DNA of 64,000 nucleotides from Treponema sp. (GTDB lineage: Bacteria; Spirochaetota; Spirochaetia; Treponematales; Treponemataceae): positions 62,001 through 126,000 of the forward strand of contig JAFSJW010000087.1 in NCBI GenBank assembly GCA_017449265.1. The letters are read 5' to 3'. A program made the position numbers and the translations under genes. The notes below the pieces were generated by a model, which was not told the DNA's origin, ran no database searches, and saw only the letters and a list, made by a program, of their open reading frames with translations. Numbering within the stretch: the first letter of the stretch is position 1; each line of letters starts with the position of its first letter. Shown here piece after piece: positions 1-8,359 of this stretch.

Positions 1-416
1 AGGCTTTTCCAAAGCTCCGGGTAAACACAAATACCGTTCGTTCCCTGAATGCAGTGCGGAGGCCATATCGTAAGCTCATATCGTCCCTGGCTTTCAAGTG
101 ACATAAGGTATGAATCAACCATTGGTCTAAGCCCGAGAACAGCAGGATTATAAACGCCATTCTCAAAATCTTTATGAGTAATCACGGTAAAAGGAGCAGG
201 TTCTTTTCCCTCCTGATTGACCCAAAAATTAGGATGCGCAATATGAAAGTATGGATGACAATCTAGAGTAACAAAAACGGAGTCTATCTTTGATATATTT
301 TTCTCAACAAAGCTCGAAAGCCTTGCACAATCTTCCTCCGCGCCAGGCACATACAATGCGCCATCGGGAGAACAAAAATCATTCTGCGGGTCAATAACCA
401 ATAGAGATACACTCAT
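1..416 (-). CDS. Nicotinamidase-like cysteine hydrolase (isochorismatase fold), 3' part outside window
   Basis: My translation from the ATG at 414-416 stays open to the window edge (138 codons). It begins MSVSLLVIDPQNDF, the nicotinamidase opening whose first Asp belongs to the catalytic triad. It continues with a DCHP...HIAH stretch that matches the Asp/His/His metal site of PncA enzymes, and then with WPPHCIQGTNG, the usual substrate-pocket signature. The catalytic Cys would lie beyond the window. PncA enzymes deamidate nicotinamide to nicotinate in NAD salvage. The metal-site motif favours nicotinamidase over other isochorismatase-like hydrolases. No membrane segment is seen, so it should be cytoplasmic. 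It is divergent from rnz. Confidence 0.8.
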   Translation of the reverse strand, partial: MSVSLLVIDPQNDFCSPDGALYVPGAEEDCARLSSFVEKNISKIDSVFVTLDCHPYFHIAHPNFWVNQEGKEPAPFTVITHKDFENGVYNPAVLGLRPMVDSYLMSLESQGRYELTIWPPHCIQGTNGICVYPELWKS

Positions 417-492
417 AATATTTTAGTATAAATAAACTTTCCTTTTTATTCAACAGAATAAACAATTGTTTTCAACAAGACAATACAACGAA

Positions 493-521
493 TTGTAATT
501 TGATTTTCTTTAAACTAAAAT
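493..521 (+). promoter_or_regulatory. Promoter of rnz, leaderless spacing
   Basis: TTGTAA, 17 bp, TAAAAT. The -10 box ends 7 bp before the rnz ATG, so transcription would start at or next to the A of the start codon. No Shine-Dalgarno sequence is visible. Confidence 0.5.
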
Positions 522-528
522 AATCCGT

Positions 529-1455
529 ATGAATATGGAAGCTTTCGTTTTAGGATGCGGCGGAATGATGCCCCTTCCTTACAGACATTTGACATCAGTT
601 CTCCTTCGCAGGGACGGCGATCTTTTTCTTTTTGACTGCGGAGAGGGCACTCAGGTTTCGTTAAAACGGCTGAACTTAAAGTGGAAAAAAATCGATGCGA
701 TTTTCATCTCGCATACACACGCCGACCATGTGACCGGTCTGCCAGGAATTATGATGCTGTCATCTCAGGTTGACAGAACAGAGCCGCTTTACATCTACGG
801 TCCTCCAAAAATCGCCGAGTATGTGGAATCATCAAGGAAAGTCCTTGATATGTACATAAATTACCCTGTCATCGTAAAGGAAATCACCGCGCCGTGCGTA
901 GTCCATGAAGGGGACGGATTTTATATCAGGGCGTTCCCGCTGCAACACACAAAAACATGTGTCGGATACACGCTTGAGGAACTTGACAGACCAGGCGAAT
1001 TCAACCCTGAGAAAGCAACGGAGCTTGGTGTTCCGCGCGGCCCGCTCTGGGGCAAATTGCAAAAAGGCGAATCTGTCGCTTCTGAAAACGGAACGATTGT
1101 TACGCCCGAGGACATAATGGGAAAACCAAGGAGCGGAAGGAAATTCTCTTTCGTGACGGATACGCAGTATATCCCTACGATTGCAAAAGAGGTCAGAGGC
1201 TCGAACCTCCTTATCTGCGAAGGAATGTTCGCAGACGACTGCGCGGAACAGGCAAAGGAAAAAAAACACATGACAAGCCGTCAGGCCGCAACAATCGCAA
1301 GGGACTCCGACTCCATGCGCATGGCAATGATTCACTACTCGCCGCGTTACACCGACCGCGACCTTGACCTGCTTCTCAGGCAGGCTCGCGAAGTTTATCC
1401 CAGGGCGGAGCTTACAAAAGACCGCATGATTTTTGACATTCCGTACATCGATTAG
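529..1455 (+). CDS. rnz: Ribonuclease Z (tRNA 3' endonuclease)
   Basis: This 308-residue metallo-beta-lactamase-fold nuclease cuts the 3' trailer from tRNA precursors. The zinc motif SHTHADH lies at residues 61-67, with further ligands likely at H140, D211 (VTDTQ) and H269 (IHYSP). The length is normal for short-form RNase Z. The tRNA genes in this window carry no encoded CCA, which is the substrate type RNase Z handles before CCA addition. A second in-frame ATG lies two codons in. The ABC ATPase gene starts 4 bp after its stop and is probably cotranscribed. Confidence 0.95.
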   Translation: MNMEAFVLGCGGMMPLPYRHLTSVLLRRDGDLFLFDCGEGTQVSLKRLNLKWKKIDAIFISHTHADHVTGLPGIMMLSSQVDRTEPLYIYGPPKIAEYVESSRKVLDMYINYPVIVKEITAPCVVHEGDGFYIRAFPLQHTKTCVGYTLEELDRPGEFNPEKATELGVPRGPLWGKLQKGESVASENGTIVTPEDIMGKPRSGRKFSFVTDTQYIPTIAKEVRGSNLLICEGMFADDCAEQAKEKKHMTSRQAATIARDSDSMRMAMIHYSPRYTDRDLDLLLRQAREVYPRAELTKDRMIFDIPYID

Positions 1456-1458
1456 AAA

Positions 1459-2181
1459 ATGGTTTCCGTCCAGCATTTTTTCAAGATTTACAAGTCAGAG
1501 CCAGCGGTAAGCGATTTCTCAATGGAGTGCAAGGCAGGAGAAATCGTCGGGATATTAGGACCGAACGGGGCTGGAAAGACGACCCTTCTCAAAGCAATAT
1601 GCGCCCGACATTTCGCCACAAGGGGAAAAATCCTTCTGAACGGAATCGATGCGAGCGAAGAGCCTGAAAAAGTCAGGGCAATGACCGGCTTCGTGACTGA
1701 GCAGGCAAGCTTTCCCGAAGAGCTGAAAGTCTGCGAGTACCTGAAAATGATTTTTGAGATTCATGAAGAATTCAAAAAATCAGAAAAAAAGGATTTGGAT
1801 TCTCTTGAAAGCATAAAAAAGCAATTTTCCCTAGAATCGGTTTGGAACGAAAAAATCAAGAATTTGTCAAAAGGATTTCGTGAACGCGTCAATTTTTCTC
1901 AGGCACTAATTCACAATCCGATGGTAATTGTCCTTGACGAGCCTGCATCAGGGCTTGACCCAGCCCAAATAGTGCGCATGAGAAAAACCGTCACCGAACT
2001 CAGAAAAAATCACGCGATTATCCTGTCAACGCATCTGATGCAGGAAGTTGACGCCCTCTGCGACAAAGTATACATACTGAACAAAGGAAGATGCGTTGCT
2101 TCTGGAACTCAGGAAGAAATTACGGATTCAATTGGATGCGCTTCTTTGGAAGAGGCATTTTTCAAGCTGACAAGCTCTTAA
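1459..2181 (+). CDS. ABC transporter ATP-binding protein without a nearby permease
   Basis: This is a complete nucleotide-binding domain of 240 residues: Walker A GPNGAGKTT at 34-42, Q-loop Q82, signature LSKGF at 136-140, Walker B VIVLDEP at 156-162 and an H-loop STHL near 190. The sequence resembles the gliding/antibiotic-export class of drug or lipid exporters. No permease follows; the next feature is a tRNA on the other strand. It starts 4 bp after rnz and is probably read from the rnz promoter. The substrate cannot be told from the sequence. It could energise a permease encoded elsewhere. Confidence 0.9.
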   Translation: MVSVQHFFKIYKSEPAVSDFSMECKAGEIVGILGPNGAGKTTLLKAICARHFATRGKILLNGIDASEEPEKVRAMTGFVTEQASFPEELKVCEYLKMIFEIHEEFKKSEKKDLDSLESIKKQFSLESVWNEKIKNLSKGFRERVNFSQALIHNPMVIVLDEPASGLDPAQIVRMRKTVTELRKNHAIILSTHLMQEVDALCDKVYILNKGRCVASGTQEEITDSIGCASLEEAFFKLTSS

Positions 2182-2224
2182 TCTGAATTCGGGTCAAAGG
2201 CTGCCCGACAAGAAAAAAAAATAA

Positions 2225-2308
2225 TGCCCGAGATGGGAGTCGAACCCACACTCCATTGCTGGAACTAGGACCTGAACCTAGCGCGTCTGCCAATTCCGCC
2301 ACCCGGGC
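2225..2308 (-). tRNA. tRNA-Leu(CAG)
   Basis: The reverse complement folds as a class II tRNA of 84 nt. The acceptor GCCCGGG pairs with CTCGGGC (one G-U), the anticodon stem is CTAGG/CCTAG with loop TTCAGGT (anticodon CAG), there is a short variable arm, and the T-arm is GTGGGTTCGACTCCCAT. The discriminator is A and no CCA is encoded. It reads CUG leucine codons. Confidence 0.95.
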
Positions 2309-2324
2309 TAAACAAGATTCCAAA

Positions 2325-2353
2325 AGAATAAATGCTTTCGGAAATAATGTCAA
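2325..2353 (-). promoter_or_regulatory. Promoter of tRNA-Leu
   Basis: On the minus strand: TTGACA (2353-2348), 17 bp, TATTCT (2330-2325). The predicted start is about 10 nt upstream of the mature tRNA 5' end. It sits directly after the rho terminator. Confidence 0.7.
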
Positions 2354-2362
2354 TCACCAAAA

Positions 2363-2405
2363 CAAAAAAAACGGCCATTTACGATTCGGCAAGCACAATG
2401 ACCGT
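2363..2405 (-). terminator. Intrinsic terminator after rho
   Basis: Minus-strand hairpin ACGGTCATT / AATGGCCGT (9 bp with one G-U, 17-nt loop) followed by a run of seven to eight T. It begins 11 bp after the rho stop codon. Confidence 0.75.
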
Positions 2406-2415
2406 ATGCAAAAAC

Positions 2416-4251
2416 TTAATCCTGCGCTGCAGAACCAGTGTTCATGTTAGAAAGGAAAGCCTCATTGTTTCGGCTTTTTTTCATCTGATCAAGGATAAGT
2501 TTCATAATGTCAGCTTCTTCCATAGGATTGATTGCCTTTCTCAATACCCATATTTTCTGGAGCGTAGACTCATCGAGAAGCAAATCCTCTTTGCGAGTAC
2601 CGCTCTTCTTGATGTTAATGGCAGGGAAAATACGCATTTCGGAAAGTTTTCTATCCAAATCGATTTCGCTGTTTCCCGTTCCCTTGAACTCTTCAAAGAT
2701 AACTTCATCCATGCGGCTTCCAGTATCAATGAGAGCAGTCGATATGATTGTAAGGGAGCCTCCCTCTTCAATATTGCGGGCCGCACCGAAAAATCGCTTC
2801 GGCTTGTGGAGCGCATTTGAATCAACACCACCCGAAAGGACTTTTCCAGAAGTCGGAACGGTGATATTGTATGCGCGCGCAAGACGCGTGATTGAGTCAA
2901 GAAGGATTACAACATCCCGCTTATGCTCAACAAGACGCTTTGCCTTCTCAAGGACCATTTCCGCAACCTGAACATGGCGGGTAGCCTGCTCATCAAATGT
3001 TGACGAAATTACCTCGCCCCTGATTGCGCGCTCCATCTCCGTAACTTCCTCCGGACGCTCATCGATAAGAAGCACGATAAGGTAAACATTCGGATTATTC
3101 GTGGTTATTGCGTTCGCGATTTTTTGCATGAGGATTGTCTTTCCTGCTTTCGGAGGAGCAACAATCAAAAGCCTCTGGCCTTTTCCGATTGGTGCGAACA
3201 AATCAACGATTCGCGTGCTGTATTCAGTGGAAATTGTCTCAAGCGTAAGCCGCTCGTTAGGGTAGAGCGGGGTAAGGTTCTCGAACGGAACGCGTGTCTG
3301 AGCGACCCGTGGCTCGTCAAAATTTACAGTTTCAATTCTTAAAAGTGCAAAGAACCGCTCGCCGTCTTTAGGACTTCTTGTCTGACCAGAAACAGTATCG
3401 CCGGTTTTCAGGTTGAAAAGCCTTATCTGGCTCGGTGAAACATAAATATCATCAGGACCAGGAAGATAGCTGTTCTGTGGGCTTCTCAAGAAACCGTAGC
3501 CGTCAGGAAGGATTTCAAGCGCACCAGAGGCAAAGATAATTCCGCCATGCTCTGTATGAGCTTTCAAGATTGAAAAAATCAAATCCTGCTTTTTGATTGA
3601 CGGCAAATCTTCTTCTGAAAATCCTTTTTCCAATGCCAGAGAGCGAAGCTCCGGCATACTCATTTTTGTAAGCTCATTGATTATAAGGCGAGGCTTAGAC
3701 TCATACTCCTCAGGATTCTCGATAATCTGCGCAGCCTCAACGGCCGCATCCTGAGCAGCCTTTCGTTCCGCATAAGACTGCCTGTAACTCCGCCTGTTGT
3801 TTCCGTAGCGCGGATTGCTGGAAAATCTTCCCGGACGGCGCATATATTGCTGGCGCATATGCGGCTCGTAAGTACCGCCTTCTTCCGTAGGCTCCGGAGA
3901 TTGCGTCGCCTCTGACGAAGCTGCCTCAGGATTTGCCTGCGCTTCCTGATTTTGCTCAGAAGGAGGCTCTACAGGGGCTTCCTCATGGTTTTCTTGCTCT
4001 GCGACAGGCTTCGCAGGCTCTTCACTCTGTTCTTCTGCCGGCTCTACTTTTTCCTTTTTTGCGGCAAGTCTGCGTCTTGGACGCAAAACAACTTTCACAG
4101 GCTTCGCTTCTTCCGAATTCTGCTCTTCCTGATTTTGAGTCTGATTTTCTTCTGCTTGAGTCTCATCAGAATTTTGCTCTTCGAGCTGCTGCTCGACAGG
4201 TTCTGAAACTTCTTCCGAAGTATCGGAAAAACGGCGTCTCGTTAATGCCAT
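2416..4251 (-). CDS. rho: Transcription termination factor Rho with a long acidic N-terminal extension
   Basis: This is the hexameric RNA helicase that ends transcription at Rho-dependent sites. At 611 residues it is far longer than the usual ~420. Residues 1-190 form a Glu/Gln/Pro-rich low-complexity extension ending in an Arg/Tyr-rich patch. The classical Rho N-terminal helical domain follows at about 190-235, then the cold-shock RNA-binding domain (DGYGFLRS at 250-257) and the RecA-like motor with Walker A APPKAGKT (365-372). The ATG is preceded by a GGAG sequence. Such insertions are known in Rho of several phyla and change RNA binding or phase separation; whether that holds here is inference. 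Confidence 0.97.
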   Translation of the reverse strand: MALTRRRFSDTSEEVSEPVEQQLEEQNSDETQAEENQTQNQEEQNSEEAKPVKVVLRPRRRLAAKKEKVEPAEEQSEEPAKPVAEQENHEEAPVEPPSEQNQEAQANPEAASSEATQSPEPTEEGGTYEPHMRQQYMRRPGRFSSNPRYGNNRRSYRQSYAERKAAQDAAVEAAQIIENPEEYESKPRLIINELTKMSMPELRSLALEKGFSEEDLPSIKKQDLIFSILKAHTEHGGIIFASGALEILPDGYGFLRSPQNSYLPGPDDIYVSPSQIRLFNLKTGDTVSGQTRSPKDGERFFALLRIETVNFDEPRVAQTRVPFENLTPLYPNERLTLETISTEYSTRIVDLFAPIGKGQRLLIVAPPKAGKTILMQKIANAITTNNPNVYLIVLLIDERPEEVTEMERAIRGEVISSTFDEQATRHVQVAEMVLEKAKRLVEHKRDVVILLDSITRLARAYNITVPTSGKVLSGGVDSNALHKPKRFFGAARNIEEGGSLTIISTALIDTGSRMDEVIFEEFKGTGNSEIDLDRKLSEMRIFPAINIKKSGTRKEDLLLDESTLQKIWVLRKAINPMEEADIMKLILDQMKKSRNNEAFLSNMNTGSAAQD

Positions 4252-4359
4252 TTTAAATTCTCCATCGTAAAATGAGTTTTATATCTGGAATTGATAAAAA
4301 GAAATACTAAAACGATATTCAACCTAAAAATACTAGAATCTGGATTGATTATATTTTCG

Positions 4360-4388
4360 ATTATAGATTCTAAAATAAAATCTGTCAA
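4360..4388 (-). promoter_or_regulatory. Consensus promoter of rho, with overlapping inverted repeat
   Basis: On the minus strand: TTGACA (4388-4383), 17 bp, TATAAT (4365-4360), a perfect sigma-70 match. It leaves a leader of about 100 nt before rho. An 8-bp inverted repeat, TAGAATCT (4334-4341) and AGATTCTA (4365-4372), overlaps the -10 box. It could be an operator, or the pairing could form only on the DNA. Apart from this promoter I see nothing in the 182 bp between rho and the MATE gene. Confidence 0.8.
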
Positions 4389-4433
4389 ACTAATTTTCCT
4401 ATAAAAATAAAATTTTCCAAAAAAAATCACAAT

Positions 4434-5771
4434 CTAACTGATAATTTTATGAGAAAGCCATTTTCTTGAGCGAAAACGGATAAAAAAACAAACCGAACGG
4501 ATAGTCCAGTCAGAGGCCATTGCTATCCAAACGCCGCCAGGCCCGAAGCCGAATCCGCGAATAAGCACCATCGCAATAGCAACACGGCAAGTCCACATTG
4601 TGACCATAGAAACAATCATCGAAAAGCGAACATCGCCAGCCGCCCTAAGCCCGTAAGCAGGGAGAAAAGAGCCGCACCACGCGAACGGCTTTACGATATG
4701 AACCAAAATCGTAAGGTTGACAGCAAGGACGGCAGCTTCCTTTTCCATTCGTGAGAAATATGTCATGGGGAAAACAAGAGCGATTACGGCGGCAGAAGAA
4801 ACAAGGAGCGCAAAGAAACCGAACTTCGTCAGCTTTTTGATGTACTCTATGGCAAGGTTCTCATCGCCCGCCCCGATGCACTGCCCCACGAGCGTCATCA
4901 TCCCAAGCCCGATTCCAATAGCTGCCTGGCACGAAAGGCTCTCAAGGGTGGAAACCATTGCATTCGCGGCAATCTGAGCTGTACTCAGAATAGAGAGCGT
5001 AGACTGAATGGCAAGTTTTCCGAACTGAAACATTCCGTTCTCTATACCGGTTGGAACTCCGACCCTCAGAATTCTGAAAATCATCTGGAAATTCGGTTTT
5101 ATTGAAAGATAACTGTCAATCCTGATTTTTTGCTTTGTTCTATTAAGAAAAATCAAAATCACGAAAGCGCAGAACACTCTGGAAGCAAGCGTACTGATTG
5201 CCGCTCCCCTAACGCCCATCCCAAAGGCAAAAATAAGAATTGCGTTCCCGCCGACATTAATTATGTTTGAGACCGTGGACACAGTCATCGGAAGCCTTGA
5301 GTTTTTGTCCGCACGAAACATGGCGGCTGCGGAATTATAAACTGCGATAAACGGGTAGGACATAGCCGTGATGAAAAAATATATCCTTGAATTTTCCATT
5401 ACGGCAGCATCAACTTTTCCGAAAACAAGTGATAAAATCGAATCACGGAAAAGAAAAGCGAAAATCATTCCGAGAAGCGATATTACAAAAACCGCAAGTA
5501 TAAGCTGTTTTCCGGCTTCACTAGCTTTTTTTGAATCACCGTTACCAATGAACTGGCTCGCAATAATCGCACCGCCAGTTGCCATTGCAGAAAAAATATT
5601 TATGACGAGTATGTTTATTGAATCAACGAGCGAAACGGCAGAAATGGCGGCAGAACCAGCCGTAGTGACCATAACGGTATCAACCGCGCCCATGAGCGAA
5701 TTCAAAAGCTGCTCCACCATCAGCGGAACGAGCAACGCCCAAAGCTGACCGGCTGTCTTGTTATTCGGCAT
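4434..5771 (-). CDS. MATE family multidrug/metabolite exporter
   Basis: This 445-residue polytopic inner-membrane protein looks like a member of the MATE (MatE/NorM/DinF) family, which exports cationic drugs or metabolites in exchange for Na+ or H+. I place the start at the ATG at 5771 (MPNNKTAGQLW), because the family fold begins there. A longer frame upstream would read back through the preceding gene. The two coding regions overlap by 11 bp, implying translational coupling to the acyl-CoA synthetase. About twelve hydrophobic helices and the repeated two-half architecture are visible. The substrate is unknown. Confidence 0.88.
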   Translation of the reverse strand: MPNNKTAGQLWALLVPLMVEQLLNSLMGAVDTVMVTTAGSAAISAVSLVDSINILVINIFSAMATGGAIIASQFIGNGDSKKASEAGKQLILAVFVISLLGMIFAFLFRDSILSLVFGKVDAAVMENSRIYFFITAMSYPFIAVYNSAAAMFRADKNSRLPMTVSTVSNIINVGGNAILIFAFGMGVRGAAISTLASRVFCAFVILIFLNRTKQKIRIDSYLSIKPNFQMIFRILRVGVPTGIENGMFQFGKLAIQSTLSILSTAQIAANAMVSTLESLSCQAAIGIGLGMMTLVGQCIGAGDENLAIEYIKKLTKFGFFALLVSSAAVIALVFPMTYFSRMEKEAAVLAVNLTILVHIVKPFAWCGSFLPAYGLRAAGDVRFSMIVSMVTMWTCRVAIAMVLIRGFGFGPGGVWIAMASDWTIRSVCFFIRFRSRKWLSHKIIS

Positions 5772-7437
5772 TGTCCTGCTCGCGGATTTCAACACGCCTG
5801 ATTTTTCCGCTGATTGTCTTAGGAAGTTCCTTAACGAACTCAAGAACCCTCGGCTGCTTGTAATTCGCAGTGCGTTCCTTAACATAAGTCATAAGCTTAA
5901 GCCTAAGCTCTTCCGTAGCTTCAAAACCTTTCGCAAGAACGACAGTGGCCTTTATTGCCTGACCGCGCTTTTTGTCCGGTATTCCGGTAACGGCACATTC
6001 AAGTACGGAAGGATGCTGCTGAAAAATGCTCTCAACTTCAAACGGACTGACACGGTAGCCGGAGCTTTTTATCAAATCATCGCTCCGTCCAACGAACCAG
6101 ATATATCCGTCTTCATCGTAATAAGCCGTGTCCCCAGTGCGATACACGCCGTTTGAGAAAACGCTTTTAGTAAGATTATCATCTTTATAATACCCTGCGA
6201 AAAGCCCAATCGGTCTTTCGCCGTGGAATTTAAGCACGATATACCCAGTCTCACCTGGATGCGCCTTATTTCCGTTCTCGTCAACAATCTGAAGGTCGTA
6301 GCCAGGAGCCGGCTTACCCATTGAACCGGGCTTTGGCTCAATGCCCAAGAAAGTGCCGGCTGCTATGACGCTTTCAGTCTGACCGTACCCCTCGCGCATT
6401 TTAAGCCCTGTCATGGAATAAAACTTATTGTACACCTCAGGGTTCAGAGCTTCTCCCGCAGTAACGCAATATTTTAGAGAAGAAAGGTCAAACTGAGACA
6501 AATCCGTGCGCACAAGATATCGGTAAACAGTTGGCGGCGCACAAAAAGTCGTAACCTTGTAGTCGGAAATTTTTTGCATCAGAAGATGCGGCTTGAACTG
6601 AACCATATCATAGACAAAGACCGCGCTTCCGCAAATCCACTGACCGTAGAGTTTTCCCCACATGGCCTTTGCCCATCCTGTTTCGGCCACGGAAAGGTGA
6701 AGTCCGTCGTCAGTGACATTCTGCCAGATTTTCGCAGTGACTATGTGCGCCAGAGGATAGATAAAATCATGCTGAACCATCTTAGGGTAGCCCGAAGTTC
6801 CAGAAGTGAAATAAAGAAGCATTATGTCATCGTTCTTAGTCTGGCATTTTTCCCGCCCGAAATCGTCGGACGCAGCCGAAACGCCGGCATGGAAATCAAT
6901 CCAGTCGGAGCTGACATTTGCTGACTCAGCCTCGGACTTAACAAGAATAAGTCTTTCCAAAGAAGGCTTGTTGACGCGAGCATTCTCAATCTCCTTAACG
7001 ACAGGATCCTCGCAGACAATTATTGTCTTTACATCAGCGGCATCAATTCTGTATTCAATATCTTTCTGCAAAAGCTGGTTGGTGGCAGGAATTGCGACTG
7101 CCCCGATTCTGTGCAATGCAAGGATTGTAATCCAAAACTCCCAGCGTCTTCGCAAAATCATAAGAACCTTGTCGCCTTTTTTCACACCGAGCGAAACAAG
7201 GAAATTGGCAGCTTTTTTTGATTCTACGGAAAGTTCCTTAAAATTCAGGATTTTTTCACCGCCTTTATCGTCGCACCAGACTATAGCACGCTTATCAGGA
7301 GCTTTCTCCGCATACACATCAACAACATCAAAAGCAAAATTGAAATTGTCAGGCCGCCTGATTTTAAAATTTTTTCTTAAATCGTCATAGTCCTCAAAAT
7401 TACAATCATTTTCAATAAAATTTTTTATCAGATTCAT
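5761..7437 (-). CDS. AMP-forming acyl-CoA synthetase (acetyl/medium-chain type)
   Basis: This 558-residue ANL-superfamily enzyme activates a carboxylate with ATP to acyl-AMP and then acyl-CoA. The phosphate loop TSGTSGYPK lies at 211-219, the GYGQTES adenylate motif near 350, RTGDTAYYDEDGY near 435, and the C-terminal catalytic Lys in KTISGKIRR about 15 residues from the end. The N-terminus resembles the medium-chain/propionate-acetate ligases of fermentative bacteria more than canonical acs (~650 aa). The coupled MATE gene overlaps its end. The actual acid used cannot be read from the sequence. Confidence 0.9.
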   Translation of the reverse strand: MNLIKNFIENDCNFEDYDDLRKNFKIRRPDNFNFAFDVVDVYAEKAPDKRAIVWCDDKGGEKILNFKELSVESKKAANFLVSLGVKKGDKVLMILRRRWEFWITILALHRIGAVAIPATNQLLQKDIEYRIDAADVKTIIVCEDPVVKEIENARVNKPSLERLILVKSEAESANVSSDWIDFHAGVSAASDDFGREKCQTKNDDIMLLYFTSGTSGYPKMVQHDFIYPLAHIVTAKIWQNVTDDGLHLSVAETGWAKAMWGKLYGQWICGSAVFVYDMVQFKPHLLMQKISDYKVTTFCAPPTVYRYLVRTDLSQFDLSSLKYCVTAGEALNPEVYNKFYSMTGLKMREGYGQTESVIAAGTFLGIEPKPGSMGKPAPGYDLQIVDENGNKAHPGETGYIVLKFHGERPIGLFAGYYKDDNLTKSVFSNGVYRTGDTAYYDEDGYIWFVGRSDDLIKSSGYRVSPFEVESIFQQHPSVLECAVTGIPDKKRGQAIKATVVLAKGFEATEELRLKLMTYVKERTANYKQPRVLEFVKELPKTISGKIRRVEIREQDNAE

Positions 7438-7493
7438 AAAATTACCCTACAATAAAATTGGACATAATTCAAAAAAAGCTGCAGAAAACAAAG

Positions 7494-7907
7494 CTACTGT
7501 GGAATATCAGATTTCATCAAAAGAGAATCCTTGAATTCCTTTGAGGCGATTGAGAACAAATCAACATCAGAAACAGTGTCCAGCATCTCAACCTGTCCTT
7601 CAAAATCAACATTGTCAGCGATTCTGAGACGGGAAGACTTTAAGTCGCCTTTTACGGAACTTCCTGAACAAAGTTCGATTTTTTCATCAGCATTTATGTC
7701 GCCACTAACTTTTCCGAACACGATTACAGAACTGGCAGTTATGGAATCAACCTGACAAATAGCGGTCTTATCAACTTCAAGGTCACCAGTAGCCTTTATT
7801 GAGCCGTTGAACTTTCCTGTTATGACAAGACTATCTTTAAATTCAATAGTTCCGTTAAATTCAGTTTCGCGTCCGAGCACGGTAACATTTTTTTTATCAT
7901 CATTCAT
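7494..7907 (-). CDS. Bactofilin (polymer-forming cytoskeletal protein)
   Basis: This 137-residue beta-helical DUF583 protein self-assembles into filaments that scaffold cell shape in many bacteria. The start is the ATG at 7907 (MNDDKKNVTVLG). The longer open frame upstream lies in the rpsT terminator region and is not protein-like. Short repeating strands (ITGKFNGSIKATGDLEV, FGKVSGDINADEKIEL, SSVKGDLKSSRLRI) show the right-handed beta-helix ladder. No membrane segment is present. In spirochaetes bactofilins are linked to the cytoplasmic cylinder and helical shape. Confidence 0.88.
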   Translation of the reverse strand: MNDDKKNVTVLGRETEFNGTIEFKDSLVITGKFNGSIKATGDLEVDKTAICQVDSITASSVIVFGKVSGDINADEKIELCSGSSVKGDLKSSRLRIADNVDFEGQVEMLDTVSDVDLFSIASKEFKDSLLMKSDIPQ

Positions 7908-7950
7908 AGATACAATGTAACCTAAAAATAAGTTTTTTTCTATCTCTACC

Positions 7951-7992
7951 AAAATAAAAAATAAGGGCCGCCCTAAAACACGGACAGCCCTT
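7951..7992 (-). terminator. Intrinsic terminator after rpsT
   Basis: Minus-strand hairpin AAGGGCTGTCC / GGGCGGCCCTT (11 bp with two G-U, 8-nt loop) followed by ATTTTTTATTTT. A strong terminator about 20 bp after the rpsT stop. Confidence 0.85.
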
Positions 7993-8012
7993 ACCACTTT
8001 AAGACAACAGTC

Positions 8013-8291
8013 TTATTTTGCAGAATTAAATGTCACATTATAGAGTTTTGCCATGCGTGACTTTTTTCTTGAAACTGCATTGCGTGTAAGAACGCCCTTA
8101 CTGCGAGCTGAATCAAGCTTTGACGACAAAGCCTTGAGTTTTTCTTCAGCTGCCTTCGCATCTTTTGCCTGCACTGCTTCTACAAACAATTTTGCATAAG
8201 TGCGGCACTCGCTTTTGATAGCTTTATTGTGCAAACGGCGGACTTCGCTCTGCTCGTGTCTTTTTTCTGCTGATGATTTTTTGCCTGCCAA
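8013..8291 (-). CDS. rpsT: 30S ribosomal protein S20, TTG start
   Basis: This 92-residue, Lys/Arg/Ala-rich helical protein binds 16S rRNA in the 30S body. MAGKKSSAEKR and the NAVSRKKSRMAKL end are typical S20. The start codon is TTG (8291-8289), with a perfect GGAGG seven bases upstream. The spacer itself contains CCTCC, complementary to the Shine-Dalgarno sequence. Escherichia coli rpsT also starts with UUG and is autoregulated in translation, so the rare start is likely functional. It has its own promoter and terminator and is thus a single-gene unit. Confidence 0.95.
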   Translation of the reverse strand: MAGKKSSAEKRHEQSEVRRLHNKAIKSECRTYAKLFVEAVQAKDAKAAEEKLKALSSKLDSARSKGVLTRNAVSRKKSRMAKLYNVTFNSAK

Positions 8292-8324
8292 AGGAGGACC
8301 TCCAAAATTAGAAAACTGTATTAA

Positions 8325-8353
8325 AATATAACAAAAAGCACTTATCTAGTCAA
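8325..8353 (-). promoter_or_regulatory. Promoter of rpsT
   Basis: On the minus strand: TTGACT (8353-8348), 17 bp, TATATT (8330-8325). The predicted leader is about 27 nt and includes the GGAGG. Confidence 0.75.
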
Positions 8354-8359
8354 TAAAAT

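Noticed and set aside
2396..2409. 14-mer shared with 33394-33407 as a repeat family
   Set aside because: Only two copies, one of them inside the rho terminator; it could be chance or an old fragment.
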